Below are positions 5,259 through 5,689 of a stretch of 5,689 nt of DNA, one piece after another. Position 1 is the first letter of the stretch; each line of letters starts with the position of its first letter. The notes beneath the pieces were generated by a model that saw only the letters and a list, made by a program, of their open reading frames with translations, was not told where the DNA came from and did no database searches. The DNA comes from an uncultured Candidatus Altimarinota bacterium (GTDB lineage Bacteria > Patescibacteriota > Gracilibacteria > BD1-5 > UBA6164): NCBI GenBank assembly GCA_937931775.1, contig CALHAQ010000063.1:1-5689 (forward strand), read 5' to 3'. The position numbers and the translations under genes were made by a program.

Positions 5259-5689
5259 ATGTCTTTTCACAAAAAATACTTCTTATGTTTTATATCAATC
5301 ATCATATGACTATTATGATTATTTAGATTATATGGATTTATAGCGAATCCCATTCCTCTTGGTTATGATCCAGGAATATACAGAAATATGTTTCTAGGTT
5401 TTTCTTCTCTCCTTCCTCATATAGATTTTTCACTTCTCAATGAATATAATTCAAGCAGTTTTCCTCCACTCATGTGATACTGGGGAAATATGATGCATCT
5501 TATATGATTTTCTCCCGATGTACTTCTCACGTATTGAATTTGACTCCTAAGTGTATTTACGAGTCTTTGTGTTTATGTATTCCTCAAACCCAATTGAAGA
5601 ACTATAGCAATATTCTGAATGTGTATTTTTCTTATATCTGTAATACAGTATCAGGTTTTTTGGTGGTGATATTATAAGCAAATATTATG
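5259..5689 (+). CDS. Probable GT-C-type integral-membrane glycosyltransferase, 5' part only
   Basis: The frame is open from ATG 5259 to the window edge (143 complete codons) with nine TGA codons read as Gly. Without recoding it would stop at residue 17. The N-terminus has a membrane helix (about 7-29) followed by an outside loop with PLGYDPGIYR (33-42). The Asp-Pro in this first loop after TM1 is the place and pattern of the catalytic Asp in GT-C glycosyltransferases, which move sugars from lipid-phosphate carriers on the outer face of the membrane. Further hydrophobic segments lie near 88-109 and 115-131, then VFWWGYYKQIL. The C-terminal two-thirds is missing. Other polytopic GT-C relatives, including oligosaccharyltransferase-like or arabinosyltransferase-like proteins, are possible. 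Acceptor and donor are unknown. The neighbouring surface protein is a conceivable target, but this is conjecture. Confidence 0.7.

Noticed and set aside
1..5689. TGA as tryptophan (Mycoplasma-type code 4) or as selenocysteine
   Set aside because: Trp would disrupt the glutaredoxin GG motif and the repeat-aligned glycines, and Trp is already written TGG. Selenocysteine would not occur at dozens of sites without motif support.
1..5689. tRNA, rRNA, CRISPR array, insertion sequence or attachment site
   Set aside because: I saw no cloverleaf, no conserved rRNA segments, no spaced direct repeats other than the in-frame linker repeats, and no transposase or terminal inverted repeats.

Overview
The window comes from a bacterium that reads UGA as glycine (translation table 25). 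This code is known from the Candidate Phyla Radiation lineages Absconditabacteria (SR1) and Gracilibacteria (BD1-5/GN02); the sequence alone does not tell me which. Under the standard code the region breaks into short fragments. With TGA as Gly it resolves into eight long reading frames plus one very small one, which together contain 47 in-frame TGA codons. Recognisable family motifs need those residues to be Gly: the GG of the glutaredoxin, Gly positions in the ferredoxin, and Gly positions in an internal duplication where one copy has GGN and the other TGA. Tryptophan is written TGG throughout. Observed stops are TAA (seven genes) and TAG (one). The DNA is AT-rich, and clear Shine-Dalgarno sites are mostly absent.

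Layout. Positions 1-613 (+) hold the 3' end of a coiled-coil-like protein of unknown function. It converges on a leftward gene block through a bidirectional terminator at 603-625. Positions 3725 down to 624 (-) form a tightly packed six-gene block. In transcription order it encodes a 171-aa polytopic membrane protein, a 496-aa protein with about seven membrane segments and two exported peptidoglycan-binding-like repeats, a 34-aa single-span membrane peptide, a plant-type [2Fe-2S] ferredoxin, a glutaredoxin and a 130-aa acidic protein of unknown function. The first four genes overlap or nearly abut (8-nt overlap, TAATG junction, 1-nt gap), which indicates one transcript with translational coupling.

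Positions 3726-4039 are a divergent intergenic region. It holds outward promoters and possible structured leader RNA. Positions 4040-5092 (+) encode a secreted 350-aa surface protein with a Gly/Tyr-rich and Ser/Thr/Gly linker and three C-terminal SLH domains, followed by a strong perfect-palindrome terminator at 5121-5154. Positions 5259-5689 (+) are the start of an integral-membrane protein resembling GT-C glycosyltransferases, cut by the window edge.

Taken together the window looks like envelope biology: a cell-wall-anchored surface protein, a membrane protein carrying wall-binding domains, and a probable lipid-linked sugar transferase. The unexpected part is the linkage of the membrane/wall-binding proteins to a ferredoxin-glutaredoxin pair. 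A functional link between them is inference only.
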